A stretch of DNA of 64,000 nt, taken from NCBI GenBank assembly GCA_038228695.1, contig JBBRPA010000013.1:1-64000 (forward strand). The letters are read 5' to 3'. Both the position numbers and the translations under genes were made by a program. This DNA comes from DASVRZ01 sp038228695 (GTDB lineage: Bacteria > Verrucomicrobiota > Verrucomicrobiia > Chthoniobacterales > DASVRZ01). Shown here one piece after another: positions 44,983-53,180 of the stretch. Each line of letters begins with the position of its first letter. The stretch's first letter is position 1. The notes under the pieces were generated by a model that saw only the letters and a list, made by a program, of their open reading frames with translations, was not told the origin of the DNA and searched no databases.

Positions 44983-47079
44983 TCAGTTCTCCTCCAAGTG
45001 GGCGCTGATTGCCTTGAGAAAGCGCGGCAGAACGGTTTCCGCCTTCACCGGACCCACGCCTTTGATCCGCAGCGCCGCCTCAGCCGTTCGCGGCTTCAAT
45101 CGGGAAAATGCTTCGAGCACCACATCCGCAAAAATCACATACGACGGAACCTTGTTTTCCTCCGCCAAATCCGCCCGGACCCGCTTCAAGCTGGCCAGCA
45201 AATCGTGGTCAACCGGAATAGCTAGCGCCCCTGCGGGATCGCCCACTGCGAGTTCCATCGTCTCGGGCCAGCGCAACGTGTAATCGCGCTCGCCTTTCAT
45301 GACCTGCCCTCCAAACGGAGTCAGCGTTAGGAGCGGATACGGCCCGCCCGTGGCCAGCACCAATCCGCTCTCCTGCAGACTGCGAAAAAGCTCGTTGAGA
45401 TAGGCCGCCCCGTGAGATTTGAGTAATCCGTGGGTAGAAAGTCGGTCCAGCCCCGCGCCAAGAATTTCCCGGGAACGGCTCCCCAGCAGCGTCTGCACGA
45501 TCCGACCTTTGCCGTAGCGCGCCTGCCAATCACCGCCGACAAGCTGACTCATCCGGGCCACGCCGCTAAGGGCTTTTTGGACAAGAACCGCCTCAAACTC
45601 CGTCGGCCCTCGCGCCCCAGAACGGTCGTCGGAGCTGCAAATATCGCAGTTACCGCAACGGGTCGCCCCTTCGTCGCCGAAATACTCGAGGATCATCTCC
45701 TGCCGACAACGGCGGCCGTAGCATAAATCCACCATCGCCCGCAGTTTTTCGCGGTCGCGCTTTTCTTTCTCCTTGAGCGGCTCGAAATCGATTTTTAACT
45801 CCCGCGCGCTACGCTCCTTCTGCAGCACGCGAGTCCCCCGCACGCGCTGGCCCGGCACGTCAAACCGCTCGATCGCGCCCGCCCGGTCGAGCACGGAAAG
45901 CGCCGATCCGACCGACATTTCGTTCACGTCCTCGCCCACCGCCTCCGCAATCTCGCGAATCGGTTTCATGATCACTCCCTCGGCGTCGCACAAACCACGT
46001 AGCCGCTCGTAAACGTCCAAAATCAATTTCGACGACGGATTACTGCCTTCGATGAAAAAATCCTGCACTCGCGTGTCGGCGAAGTTGAAGAATAACTCGC
46101 AAACCGCCGGTTCCCCGTCGCGGCCAGCGCGGCCTGCTTCCTGATAGTAGGCCTCGACGCTGCCTGGAAGCTCGAAATGCGCTACGAAACGGATGTCCGA
46201 GCGGTCGATTCCCATTCCAAAAGCGTTCGTCGCGATCGCGAGATCCGCCTTTCCATCGACGAACTGATTTTGCGCCTCGGTGCGCGCCTCATCGCCTAGG
46301 CCGCCGTGGTAAACGACCAGTTTGACGCCTTTTCCCTGCAACTCGGCCGCCACCGCTTCGACGCGTTTGCGAGTCGCGCAATAAACCACTCCGGTGCGGT
46401 GCTCGGCGATGAGCGCTTTTAGCCGATCGTATTTCTGCGCCTCGGAAGTCGTGTGCGTAATCCCAAAACGGAGGTTAGGCCGGGCAAAACCAGCGACAAA
46501 TTCAACCGGATCGCGCAGTTTCAGTCGTTGCAGAATGTCCGCCCGAACGACCGGCGTGGCCGTCGCAGTGAAAGCGGCCGCCTGAGGATGACCGAGTTCC
46601 TCGAGGACGTTCCCGAGCCGAAAATAATCGGGGCGGAAATCATGGCCCCACATGGAAAGACAATGCGCCTCATCGACTGCGAACAGCGCAATCTTGATTC
46701 CCGCCAACGTCCGCATGAACGCCTGGCTGCGAAATCGCTCCGGAGCGATGTAAACCAGCTTGTAGCGCCCCTGCTCCATTCCGCGCATGACTTCGCGCTG
46801 ACCTTCGAGCGAGAGCGAACTGTTGATCAGCGCCGCCGGAATCCCCTTGTCGGCAAGCCCATCGACCTGATCCTTCATCAGCGCGATCAAAGGCGAAACC
46901 ACAATCGTCACGCCTTCGAGCAACATCGCCGGCAATTGGAAACAGAGCGACTTGCCGCCGCCCGTCGGCATGACCGTTAAAACGTCTTTCCCGTCGAGGA
47001 TGGCGCGAACAACCGACTCCTGGGCATCGAGAAATTCCCGAAACCCGAAATGTTTTTCTAAAGCAGCGCGCGCATCCAC
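44983..47079 (-). CDS. recQ: ATP-dependent DNA helicase RecQ
   Basis: 698 residues. SF2 core with GGGKS (40-44), DEAHCLSMWGHDFRPDY (near 139) and the AGRAGRDG motif VI. The RQC zinc site is present (CYGRRCRQEMIL...CGNCDIC) with its winged helix. An HRDC domain fills the C-terminal ~80 residues (KVPSYVIFADVVLEAFSRL). It unwinds 3'-tailed DNA in RecF-pathway recombination and fork repair. It converges on the SRPBCC gene with a 6-nt gap. Confidence 0.96.
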   Translation of the reverse strand: MDARAALEKHFGFREFLDAQESVVRAILDGKDVLTVMPTGGGKSLCFQLPAMLLEGVTIVVSPLIALMKDQVDGLADKGIPAALINSSLSLEGQREVMRGMEQGRYKLVYIAPERFRSQAFMRTLAGIKIALFAVDEAHCLSMWGHDFRPDYFRLGNVLEELGHPQAAAFTATATPVVRADILQRLKLRDPVEFVAGFARPNLRFGITHTTSEAQKYDRLKALIAEHRTGVVYCATRKRVEAVAAELQGKGVKLVVYHGGLGDEARTEAQNQFVDGKADLAIATNAFGMGIDRSDIRFVAHFELPGSVEAYYQEAGRAGRDGEPAVCELFFNFADTRVQDFFIEGSNPSSKLILDVYERLRGLCDAEGVIMKPIREIAEAVGEDVNEMSVGSALSVLDRAGAIERFDVPGQRVRGTRVLQKERSARELKIDFEPLKEKEKRDREKLRAMVDLCYGRRCRQEMILEYFGDEGATRCGNCDICSSDDRSGARGPTEFEAVLVQKALSGVARMSQLVGGDWQARYGKGRIVQTLLGSRSREILGAGLDRLSTHGLLKSHGAAYLNELFRSLQESGLVLATGGPYPLLTLTPFGGQVMKGERDYTLRWPETMELAVGDPAGALAIPVDHDLLASLKRVRADLAEENKVPSYVIFADVVLEAFSRLKPRTAEAALRIKGVGPVKAETVLPRFLKAISAHLEEN

Positions 47080-47100
47080 CGGACGCTCACTTTTTCTGAA

Positions 47101-47184
47101 TCAACCGACCGACGCAAGGCGCGATTCCTCGGAAACGGCCAGAATCGGATAATCGGTGTAGCCTTCCGTTCTGCCGTCTAGCAT
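47101..47184 (-). pseudogene. Possible 3' remnant of an alkene reductase (Old Yellow Enzyme) gene
   Basis: A 27-codon frame (MLDGRTEGYTDYPILAVSEE..) contains GYTDYP, the usual C-terminal signature of OYE-family alkene reductases, and stops at 47101. No upstream part survives. Its ATG overlaps the stop of the lipoprotein gene (ATGCTAG), so a coupled micro-ORF is the alternative. Confidence 0.25.
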
Positions 47185-47303
47185 TTCGATTCTTTTTTAC
47201 AGCACGACATCTTTTCCGAGGATGTGTCGCATTTTTTGCCCCCGGTGGCGCAACCAGAAAGTGTCAGGGCAACGAGAGTGGTCAAGAGAGCGAGTTTTTT
47301 CAT
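47178..47303 (-). CDS. Tiny cysteine-rich lipoprotein
   Basis: 41 codons: start ATG 47301-47303, stop TAG 47178-47180. The N-terminus MKKLALLTTLVALTLSGCAT is a textbook lipoprotein signal with lipobox LSGC (Cys18). The 23 mature residues hold four more cysteines (KKCD, SCCKKESKC) among lysines, suggesting metal or redox binding. The function is unknown. It lies 15 nt after the PHP phosphatase gene on the same strand. Confidence 0.65.
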   Translation of the reverse strand: MKKLALLTTLVALTLSGCATGGKKCDTSSEKMSCCKKESKC

Positions 47304-47317
47304 GATCTTACCAACCG

Positions 47318-48172
47318 TTATGAAGCTCCCGGTGTCAAGGATAGTGCTCCGGCTAGGCAGATACTTTCCAAGGCGCGGGAAATTTCGACCTCTTGGCGTT
47401 TGCGGTTCAGGAAAAAACTAACCTTGCTGTAGCCCGCTGCCTGCAAAAGACCCAGCGCGGCCGGATACTCCGCCCCGACGCGATCCGGACGATGAGCGTC
47501 CGCTCCGATCACGACCGGGATTTGGCGTAGCGCCATTTCCGCGAGAATCTCGGGACCAGGATTCATCTCGGGAATCGTTTTGAGCAGACCGGAGGTGTTC
47601 AGTTCCATCGCGCAGCCGGTGACGGCGATGCGGTCGAGAGCGCGTTGGATATCCGGCAGAATCCGTTCGATCTGCCATTCCTTTGACGACTCGTTTTTGA
47701 CGAGATCCGGATGAGAAATCGTGTCAAAAAGTCCGGTCTCAGCCGCGAGCGCGAGGTGGTCGAAATACGTTTGCTGATACGCAAACCACGAACCTGTGAA
47801 AAACCGCCCGCGATATTCCTTCACCTGCGTGTGCACCGAACCCAGGACGTGATGAAACTCCGCACGTTGGAGCAGTTTTTCGACATCGGATTCGAGGCCG
47901 GGCGCAAAATCGCACTCGATCCCAAGACGGACATCGACCCGTCCTTGCCAAGCATCCCGAGCCTGCGCGACGAGTGCCAGATAGTCCTCAAATTGATCCT
48001 CCCGCATTCGGACGTGCGCCGAGTAACCATGCGGAATCGGATTATGGCAGGTCACGATGATGCCACGGAGATTTTTCCGCTCCGCTTCGGCCGCATACTC
48101 ACCTGGTTCCCCGAAGGCATGCTTACACAACGGCGTGTGCATGTGGCTTTCGTAAAGAAGCGGTTCGGGCAT
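47318..48172 (-). CDS. PHP-domain histidinol-phosphatase-like protein
   Basis: 284 residues. PHP metal ligands are seen in ESHMHTPLCKHA, TCHNP, GIECDF, GSVHT, SHPDL and GADAHRPDRVG. The overall pattern is HisJ/HisK-type histidinol phosphatase (histidine synthesis). No his gene is nearby, so another phosphoester substrate is possible. The mobile-like repeat at 48187-48325 separates it from ilvD upstream. Confidence 0.88.
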   Translation of the reverse strand: MPEPLLYESHMHTPLCKHAFGEPGEYAAEAERKNLRGIIVTCHNPIPHGYSAHVRMREDQFEDYLALVAQARDAWQGRVDVRLGIECDFAPGLESDVEKLLQRAEFHHVLGSVHTQVKEYRGRFFTGSWFAYQQTYFDHLALAAETGLFDTISHPDLVKNESSKEWQIERILPDIQRALDRIAVTGCAMELNTSGLLKTIPEMNPGPEILAEMALRQIPVVIGADAHRPDRVGAEYPAALGLLQAAGYSKVSFFLNRKRQEVEISRALESICLAGALSLTPGAS

Positions 48173-48186
48173 GGAAGGGCTATTTT

Positions 48187-48325
48187 AACCTCGAATGGAC
48201 ACGAATAAACACGAATAGAAGAAGAAATAAGCCAAAAACGAGATCGATTTGGGTCTGACTCGAAGGCCAACAATCAGTTTAACTCCCCTTTTTAAATTTG
48301 TGTCCATTCGTGTCCATTCGTGGTT
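48187..48325. repeat. Gene-less inverted-repeat unit related to 36792-37272
   Basis: 139 bp with imperfect 30-bp inverted ends (48187-48216 and 48296-48325, 26 of 30 matching). They are made of the same CCATTCGTGT 10-mer and GTGGTT terminus. The interior (about 79 bp) has no gene. The frame starting at the repeat ATG stops after 12 codons (MDTNGHKFKKGS). It lies 6 nt after the ilvD stop and could also fold into a long hairpin. Confidence 0.75.
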
Positions 48326-48331
48326 AAAAAA

Positions 48332-50053
48332 TCACAAATCCAAGTCGGTCACCGCTCCGAGCGAAGCGGTGCTAACCATCTTCGCGTATTTGGCGAGGAC
48401 ACCTTTTTTGTAACGCGGCGCAGGTGCCTTCCAGTTCGCGCGCCGTTTTGCCAGTTCCTCGTCGGAGATGTTCACGTTAATCTCGCGCGTCTCCGCGTCG
48501 ATCGTGATCCTGTCGCCGTTTTCGATCAGCGCGATATTGCCTCCGACATACGCCTCGGGCGTCACATGGCCGACCACGAAACCGTGACTACCACCAGAAA
48601 AACGTCCATCGGTTAGGAGCGCGACGGTTTTGCCGAGACCACGGCCCATCACAGCGGAAGTCGGCCCGAGCATTTCGCGCATCCCGGGACCACCCTTTGG
48701 CCCTTCGTAGCGAATCACGATCACATCACCCGCAACCACGGTTCCATCGAGAATACTCTGCATACCCGCTTCCTCGCTTTCAAAAACCCGGGCCGTCCCA
48801 GTGAAGAGCAATCCTTCCTTGCCAGAGATTTTCGCCACCGCGCCCTCAGTCGCAAGATTCCCATAGAGAATAACGAGGTGACTGTCCTTCTTGATCGGGT
48901 CGCTGAGGGGCCGGATGATCGTTTGCCCTTCGGGATAAGGCGCGACATTGGCGAGATTTTCGGCCACGGTTTTGCCCGTCACGGTTAGGCAATCGCCGTG
49001 CAACAGACCCGCGTCGAGCAGAGTTTTCATGAGCGGCGTAATGCCCCCGATGGCGGCCAGTTGCGACATGAGATATTTCCCACTTGGCTTCAAGTCTGCG
49101 AGCACCGGAACGCGCTTCCCGATTTCGGTGAAGTCGTCGATCTTCAGCGCGACACCTGCCGAATGCGCCATCGCTAGCAAATGCATGACCGCATTGGTCG
49201 AGCCACCAAGGGAAATGACCACCGTGATCGCATTCTCAAACGCTTTCCGCGTCATAATGTCGAGCGGACGGATGCCGCGTTTCAGCAACTCCACCACGGC
49301 CGCCCCTGCATTCGCGCAATCGGCCATTTTCGCTGGAGAAATCGCCGCCTGCGCCGAGCTGTTGGGCAAGCTCATGCCGAGCGCCTCAATCGCCGAGGCC
49401 ATCGTGTTCGCTGTATACATACCGCCGCAGGAACCCGCGCCCGGAATCGCTTTCGACTCAATCTCATGGAACTCCTCGCGCGTGATTTTGCCATTCGCAT
49501 GCGCACCGACCGCCTCGAAGACCGACACCACGTCGAGCAGACGCTCCGTCTTTTGCCCCTCCAAAATCCCGGTGATGCAACCCGGTAAAATCGTGCCGCC
49601 ATAGACGAAGACCGCCGGACGATTCAACCGCGCCATCGCCATGATGCAGGCCGGCATATTCTTATCGCAACCACCCACCGCCACCACCCCGTCAAAGCCT
49701 TCGCAGCCCACCACCGTCTCGATGCTGTCGGCGATGACCTCGCGCGACACCAGCGAATATTTCATCCCCTCCGTCCCCATTGAGATCCCGTCGGAGATCG
49801 TGATCGTATTAAAAATAACCGATTTCCCACCTGCCGCATCGACGCCTTTACCGGCTTCGATGGCTAGCTTGTCGATATGCATGTTGCAGGGCGTCACCAT
49901 GCTCCAAGTCGAGGCGATGCCGATCTGCGACTTTGCAAAATCCTCCTGCTTGAAGCCGACTGCGTAAAGCATGGCGCGCGACGGGGCGCGTTGATCGCCA
50001 TCGAGCATGACGGAAGAATGGGGACGTGGAGAGGTGTTTTTCGGGTCGGACAT
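48332..50053 (-). CDS. ilvD: Dihydroxy-acid dehydratase
   Basis: 573 residues from ATG 50053; the upstream in-frame start at 50080 adds nine residues. The Fe-S cysteines lie in TPCNMH, GGCDKNMPACIMAM and GAGSCGGMYTANTM. The C-terminal GGPGMREMLGPTSA and TDGRFSGGSHG blocks are intact. It dehydrates dihydroxy-isovalerate/methylvalerate in valine, leucine and isoleucine synthesis. leuA of the same pathway is 0.9 kb upstream on the same strand, separated by a toxin-antitoxin pair. Confidence 0.96.
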   Translation of the reverse strand: MSDPKNTSPRPHSSVMLDGDQRAPSRAMLYAVGFKQEDFAKSQIGIASTWSMVTPCNMHIDKLAIEAGKGVDAAGGKSVIFNTITISDGISMGTEGMKYSLVSREVIADSIETVVGCEGFDGVVAVGGCDKNMPACIMAMARLNRPAVFVYGGTILPGCITGILEGQKTERLLDVVSVFEAVGAHANGKITREEFHEIESKAIPGAGSCGGMYTANTMASAIEALGMSLPNSSAQAAISPAKMADCANAGAAVVELLKRGIRPLDIMTRKAFENAITVVISLGGSTNAVMHLLAMAHSAGVALKIDDFTEIGKRVPVLADLKPSGKYLMSQLAAIGGITPLMKTLLDAGLLHGDCLTVTGKTVAENLANVAPYPEGQTIIRPLSDPIKKDSHLVILYGNLATEGAVAKISGKEGLLFTGTARVFESEEAGMQSILDGTVVAGDVIVIRYEGPKGGPGMREMLGPTSAVMGRGLGKTVALLTDGRFSGGSHGFVVGHVTPEAYVGGNIALIENGDRITIDAETREINVNISDEELAKRRANWKAPAPRYKKGVLAKYAKMVSTASLGAVTDLDL

Positions 50054-50332
50054 AGGAAAGAAAGGTGTAAATCGCGCCACGAATTATGGCAAATGGGAAA
50101 TGGCTATCCGAGCTTGAGCCCATTGTTACCAAACCGGAGTTTCCGAAGGAGGGATAATGGCGAATTACCGATGCTGTTGGTAGGTGGCTTCCGCTTGAAA
50201 GCCGATAACATCGACGGTTCCGGCGATTTCATTTTGAAGGAGGGGCCCGTGTTTTCCACCATCCGCGTGTCTTCCGGTTGCGCGGCACGCTCTTTTATCA
50301 AACCACCGTTCGAGTGAACTGTGGAATCTCGT

Positions 50333-50614
50333 TTATTCCCCAAGCCGGGTTTGGAAAACTTCGTAAATCCATTGGCGCGGCCCCGCGAAGATGCAGGTGG
50401 TGGTCGGGATGCCTTCGATCATTTCATACTCGAAAATGACGCGGTGCGACCCGACCCGAAGCCGATGGAAGCCCTCCAGATTGTCGACGAGGGATTTGAT
50501 GTCGCCACGTTCTCTAGCCAAGCCTTTGATCGCCAGAGAGAGGGCGCGCCGGGGTTGGGGAGGCAGCGTGCGCAGGTAGTCGAACACGGCCTGTTGCAGC
50601 CGCACCCGCCTCAT
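50333..50614 (-). CDS. RelE/ParE-superfamily toxin
   Basis: 93 residues, usual length for the family. It has the RelE/HigB-like strands LVDNLEGFHRLRVGSHRVIFEYEM and a C-terminal PRQWIYEVF. It is a predicted mRNA interferase or gyrase inhibitor. Its ATG overlaps the stop of the upstream antitoxin gene (ATGA at 50611-50614), the usual type II toxin-antitoxin order. Confidence 0.88.
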   Translation of the reverse strand: MRRVRLQQAVFDYLRTLPPQPRRALSLAIKGLARERGDIKSLVDNLEGFHRLRVGSHRVIFEYEMIEGIPTTTCIFAGPRQWIYEVFQTRLGE

Positions 50615-50859
50615 AGGGTGTCGAGCACGGAGACGTCGTGGTAGATGCCGCGTCCTTCGCGATGGGCGCGGATGGCTTTCATGGCCTCGGGATCAGCGAG
50701 GATTTCCATGGTCTCAGCGATCGCTTCCAATCTCTCGATCGAAAGCATCACCGCGACGGCTTTTCCCTGCTTGGTAATGGTGACGGGATGATCGGCGACT
50801 TCTTGGACAACGATCGAGAATTTTTGCTGCGCGTTTTTGATGGTGTAGGAATCGGGCAC
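50611..50859 (-). CDS. Phd/YefM-family antitoxin
   Basis: 82 residues. The N-terminal Phd fold DSYTIKNAQQKFSIVVQEV, ADHPVTITKQGKAVAVMLS binds operator DNA. The C-terminal helix (about 55-82) should wrap the toxin. It is translationally coupled to the RelE/ParE toxin gene. The promoter is presumably autoregulated in 50860-50885. Confidence 0.88.
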   Translation of the reverse strand: MPDSYTIKNAQQKFSIVVQEVADHPVTITKQGKAVAVMLSIERLEAIAETMEILADPEAMKAIRAHREGRGIYHDVSVLDTL

Positions 50860-50885
50860 GCTTGCTATGTATGCCCTTTTTTCGG

Positions 50886-50914
50886 AAAAAGGAAGAGATA
50901 TTAGAGGCTCTTCC
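50886..50914 (-). terminator. Rho-independent terminator of leuA
   Basis: On the minus strand GGAAGAG (50908-50914) pairs with CTCTTCC (50891-50897), followed by TTTTT (50886-50890). It lies 54 nt past the leuA stop and isolates the toxin-antitoxin pair from leuA transcription. Confidence 0.7.
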
Positions 50915-50967
50915 CTTTTGGGGTCAGGCCAACGTAGAGCCTGTCGCTCGATGGGGCTTACACGCGG

Positions 50968-52644
50968 TTAAAGTCGATTGAGGGCGCTGAGGATGGCTTG
51001 GATGCTAGCTAGTTCGATGTTAGTGTTTTCGGCAGCACCCCATTTGGTCTGGCCGTTTTCTAACTTGATTTGAATGTAGGCGATCGCGCTGCTGTCGCTG
51101 CCGCTGCTGAGGGCGTGCTCTTTGTAGTAGGCGACAGAAAATGAGGGGACGCCCGCTTTAACGAGCGCATCCACAAACGCAGCGATCGGGCCGTTGCCTT
51201 CGCCAGTGAGGGCGAGAGGTTGGCCGTTTCTTAAGACAGAGGCGCGGCAATGGAAAGTGCCAGCGGTGCCGTCGGCGTGGAAATGAACGAGCGACCACGG
51301 CGTTTCCGTTTCGATGTATTCCTTCCAAAACATACCGCGCAATTCGGCGGCGGTGACTTCGCGGCCAAGCGCATCGACGGCGTCGTTGGCGATGGGGCCA
51401 AATTCGCGTTGCATGTCTTTTGGAAGTTCGATCCCGTATTCAGCTTCTAACAAATAAGCGACGCCGCCTTTGCCGCTCTGGCTGTTGACGCGAATGACTT
51501 CGCGGTATTCGCGTCCGATGTCGGCGGGGTCAATAGTTAGATAAGGCACATCCCAAGTTTCGCGGCTCTTGTTTTCCGCTTTGGTTTCCCATTCGGCGAG
51601 GCCTTTTTTAATGGCGTCCTGATGTGAGCCACTGAAGGCAGTGAAAACGAGTTCGCCGGCGTAGGGATGACGCGGGGGAACAGTCATGCCCGTGGTGCGT
51701 TCGTAAACGGAGATGAGTTCGCTGATGTTAGTAAAATCGAGGCCGGGATGGATGCCGTGCATGTAGAGGTTGAGCGCGACCGTGACGATGTCGAGGTTGC
51801 CGGTGCGTTCGCCGTTTCCAAAGAGGGTGCCTTCGACGCGGTCGGCGCCGGCAAGCAAGCTCAACTCGGTGGCCGCAACGCCGGTGCCGCGGTCGTTGTG
51901 GGTATGTAGGCTGAGCGTGACGCTGTCGCGACGATGGATGTGGCGCGACATCCATTCGATTTGGTCGGCGTGAATGTTAGGCGTCATAGCCTCGACTGTG
52001 TTAGGCAGGTTGAGGATCATTTTGTGATCCGGCGTCGGCTGCCAGAGATCGATGACGGCGTTTGAGATTTCCAAAGCGAAGTCGAGTTCGGTGAGCGAAA
52101 AAGATTCGGGCGAATATTGCAGACGGACGTTAGTTCCGCCATTTCCCTGAAGGCGCGGGAGGCGATCGAGGATCCATTGGGCACCTTGCAACGCGATCGA
52201 TTTGATTTCCTCACGCGATTTGCCGAAGACGACGCGGCGCTGGGCGGGCGAGGTGCTGTTGTAGAGATGGATGATGACGTTTTTCGCGCCAACGAGGGAT
52301 TCGACGGTGCGTTCGATGAGGTCCTCGCGGCATTGGACGAGGCATTGGATGGTGACATCATCGGGGATACGGTTTTCCTCGATGAGCCGACGGTTGAAGG
52401 CGAACTCGGTGTTGGAGGCGCTGGGGAAGCCGATTTCGATTTCTTTGAATCCGCAGCGAACGAGGGCGTCGAAGAGTTCGAGCTTCTGGGAGACGTTCAT
52501 CGGGACGGCGAGGGCTTGGTTGCCGTCGCGAAGATCCACGCTGCACCAGATGGGCGGCGCGACTAGGGTGCGCGAGGGCCATTGGCGATCAGGCAAAGGG
52601 ACAGGCGCGGAGGATCGGTATTTTACGGATGGATTGGGCAACAT
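50968..52644 (-). CDS. leuA: 2-isopropylmalate synthase (type 2 LeuA)
   Basis: 558 residues from ATG 52644. TIM barrel with CSVDLRDGNQAL (Mg-binding Asp), SLHTHNDRGTG and FGNGERTGN. The linker and C-terminal LeuA dimer/regulatory domain follow (WSLVHFHADGTAGTFHCRAS). The length and the WPSRTLVAPPIWCSVDLRDG opening are those of the actinobacterial-like LeuA2 class. It condenses acetyl-CoA with 2-oxoisovalerate. Leucine feedback through the C-terminal domain is expected. Confidence 0.95.
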   Translation of the reverse strand: MLPNPSVKYRSSAPVPLPDRQWPSRTLVAPPIWCSVDLRDGNQALAVPMNVSQKLELFDALVRCGFKEIEIGFPSASNTEFAFNRRLIEENRIPDDVTIQCLVQCREDLIERTVESLVGAKNVIIHLYNSTSPAQRRVVFGKSREEIKSIALQGAQWILDRLPRLQGNGGTNVRLQYSPESFSLTELDFALEISNAVIDLWQPTPDHKMILNLPNTVEAMTPNIHADQIEWMSRHIHRRDSVTLSLHTHNDRGTGVAATELSLLAGADRVEGTLFGNGERTGNLDIVTVALNLYMHGIHPGLDFTNISELISVYERTTGMTVPPRHPYAGELVFTAFSGSHQDAIKKGLAEWETKAENKSRETWDVPYLTIDPADIGREYREVIRVNSQSGKGGVAYLLEAEYGIELPKDMQREFGPIANDAVDALGREVTAAELRGMFWKEYIETETPWSLVHFHADGTAGTFHCRASVLRNGQPLALTGEGNGPIAAFVDALVKAGVPSFSVAYYKEHALSSGSDSSAIAYIQIKLENGQTKWGAAENTNIELASIQAILSALNRL

Positions 52645-52686
52645 GGTGGAGAAAGATAGGGTAGGCATCTTAGCACAAGGGAAAGA

Positions 52687-52717
52687 TAGGTCCTATAGGA
52701 CTTATGGGACCTATATA
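52687..52717. repeat. REP-like palindromic element at the end of ybeY
   Basis: TAGGTCC and GGGACCTA flank TATAGGACTTAT, a palindrome-rich 'TCCTATAGGACTTATGGGAC' element of a type scattered in environmental bacterial genomes. Its right end supplies the ybeY stop codon (TAG at 52711-52713, minus strand). Confidence 0.6.
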
Positions 52718-53169
52718 AGGTGTAGCTGTGCGAAGATTTCGCTCTGCACCCGGTGCATTTCTTCGTGTTCGTCCGGCGAGGTGTCGTCGTAGCCACGGAG
52801 ATGAAGCAGACCGTGGAGGATGTAGAGAGCGATTTCTTCTTGCGGAGTGTGATCAAATTCGGAGGCGTGGCTGGCAGCGGTCTCGGTGCTAATAAGAATC
52901 TCGCCGTGCTCGAAGGTGAGGACGTCGGTTGGGCCTGCAATGTCCATGAATTCGACGTGAAAATAGGCCATGGCTTTGTCGGAGATCAGCGCGACGGAGA
53001 CCTCGTCGAGGTAGGGCAAGACGTCGCCGGGCTGGGGAGCGATATTCATCACGGCAACGACCGCGCGGGAGGCAAAGTCTTTTAGCCCGGGGAGATCGAC
53101 CGGGACCCGACGCTGGCGGTTTTGCAAAACCACCACGGGTTTTTCGCGCAGAGCAGGCACGGCGGGCAC
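52711..53169 (-). CDS. ybeY: Endoribonuclease YbeY
   Basis: 152 residues. The UPF0054 zinc motif is HGLLHLRGYDD (His119, His123, with Asp where a third His often stands). TDVLTFEHGEILIS is also conserved. It acts in 16S rRNA 3'-end maturation and ribosome quality control. The final residues QLHLI and the stop codon are encoded by a REP-like element. It is third in the phoH-HD-ybeY run; the HD gene stops 12 nt upstream. Confidence 0.93.
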   Translation of the reverse strand: MPAVPALREKPVVVLQNRQRRVPVDLPGLKDFASRAVVAVMNIAPQPGDVLPYLDEVSVALISDKAMAYFHVEFMDIAGPTDVLTFEHGEILISTETAASHASEFDHTPQEEIALYILHGLLHLRGYDDTSPDEHEEMHRVQSEIFAQLHLI

Positions 53170-53180
53170 GGAGAAAAAAG

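Noticed and set aside
50104..50343. 79-codon minus-strand frame between ilvD and the toxin gene
   Set aside because: No domain, no ribosome-binding site and a composition like non-coding DNA; the 279-bp gap holds nothing else I can support.
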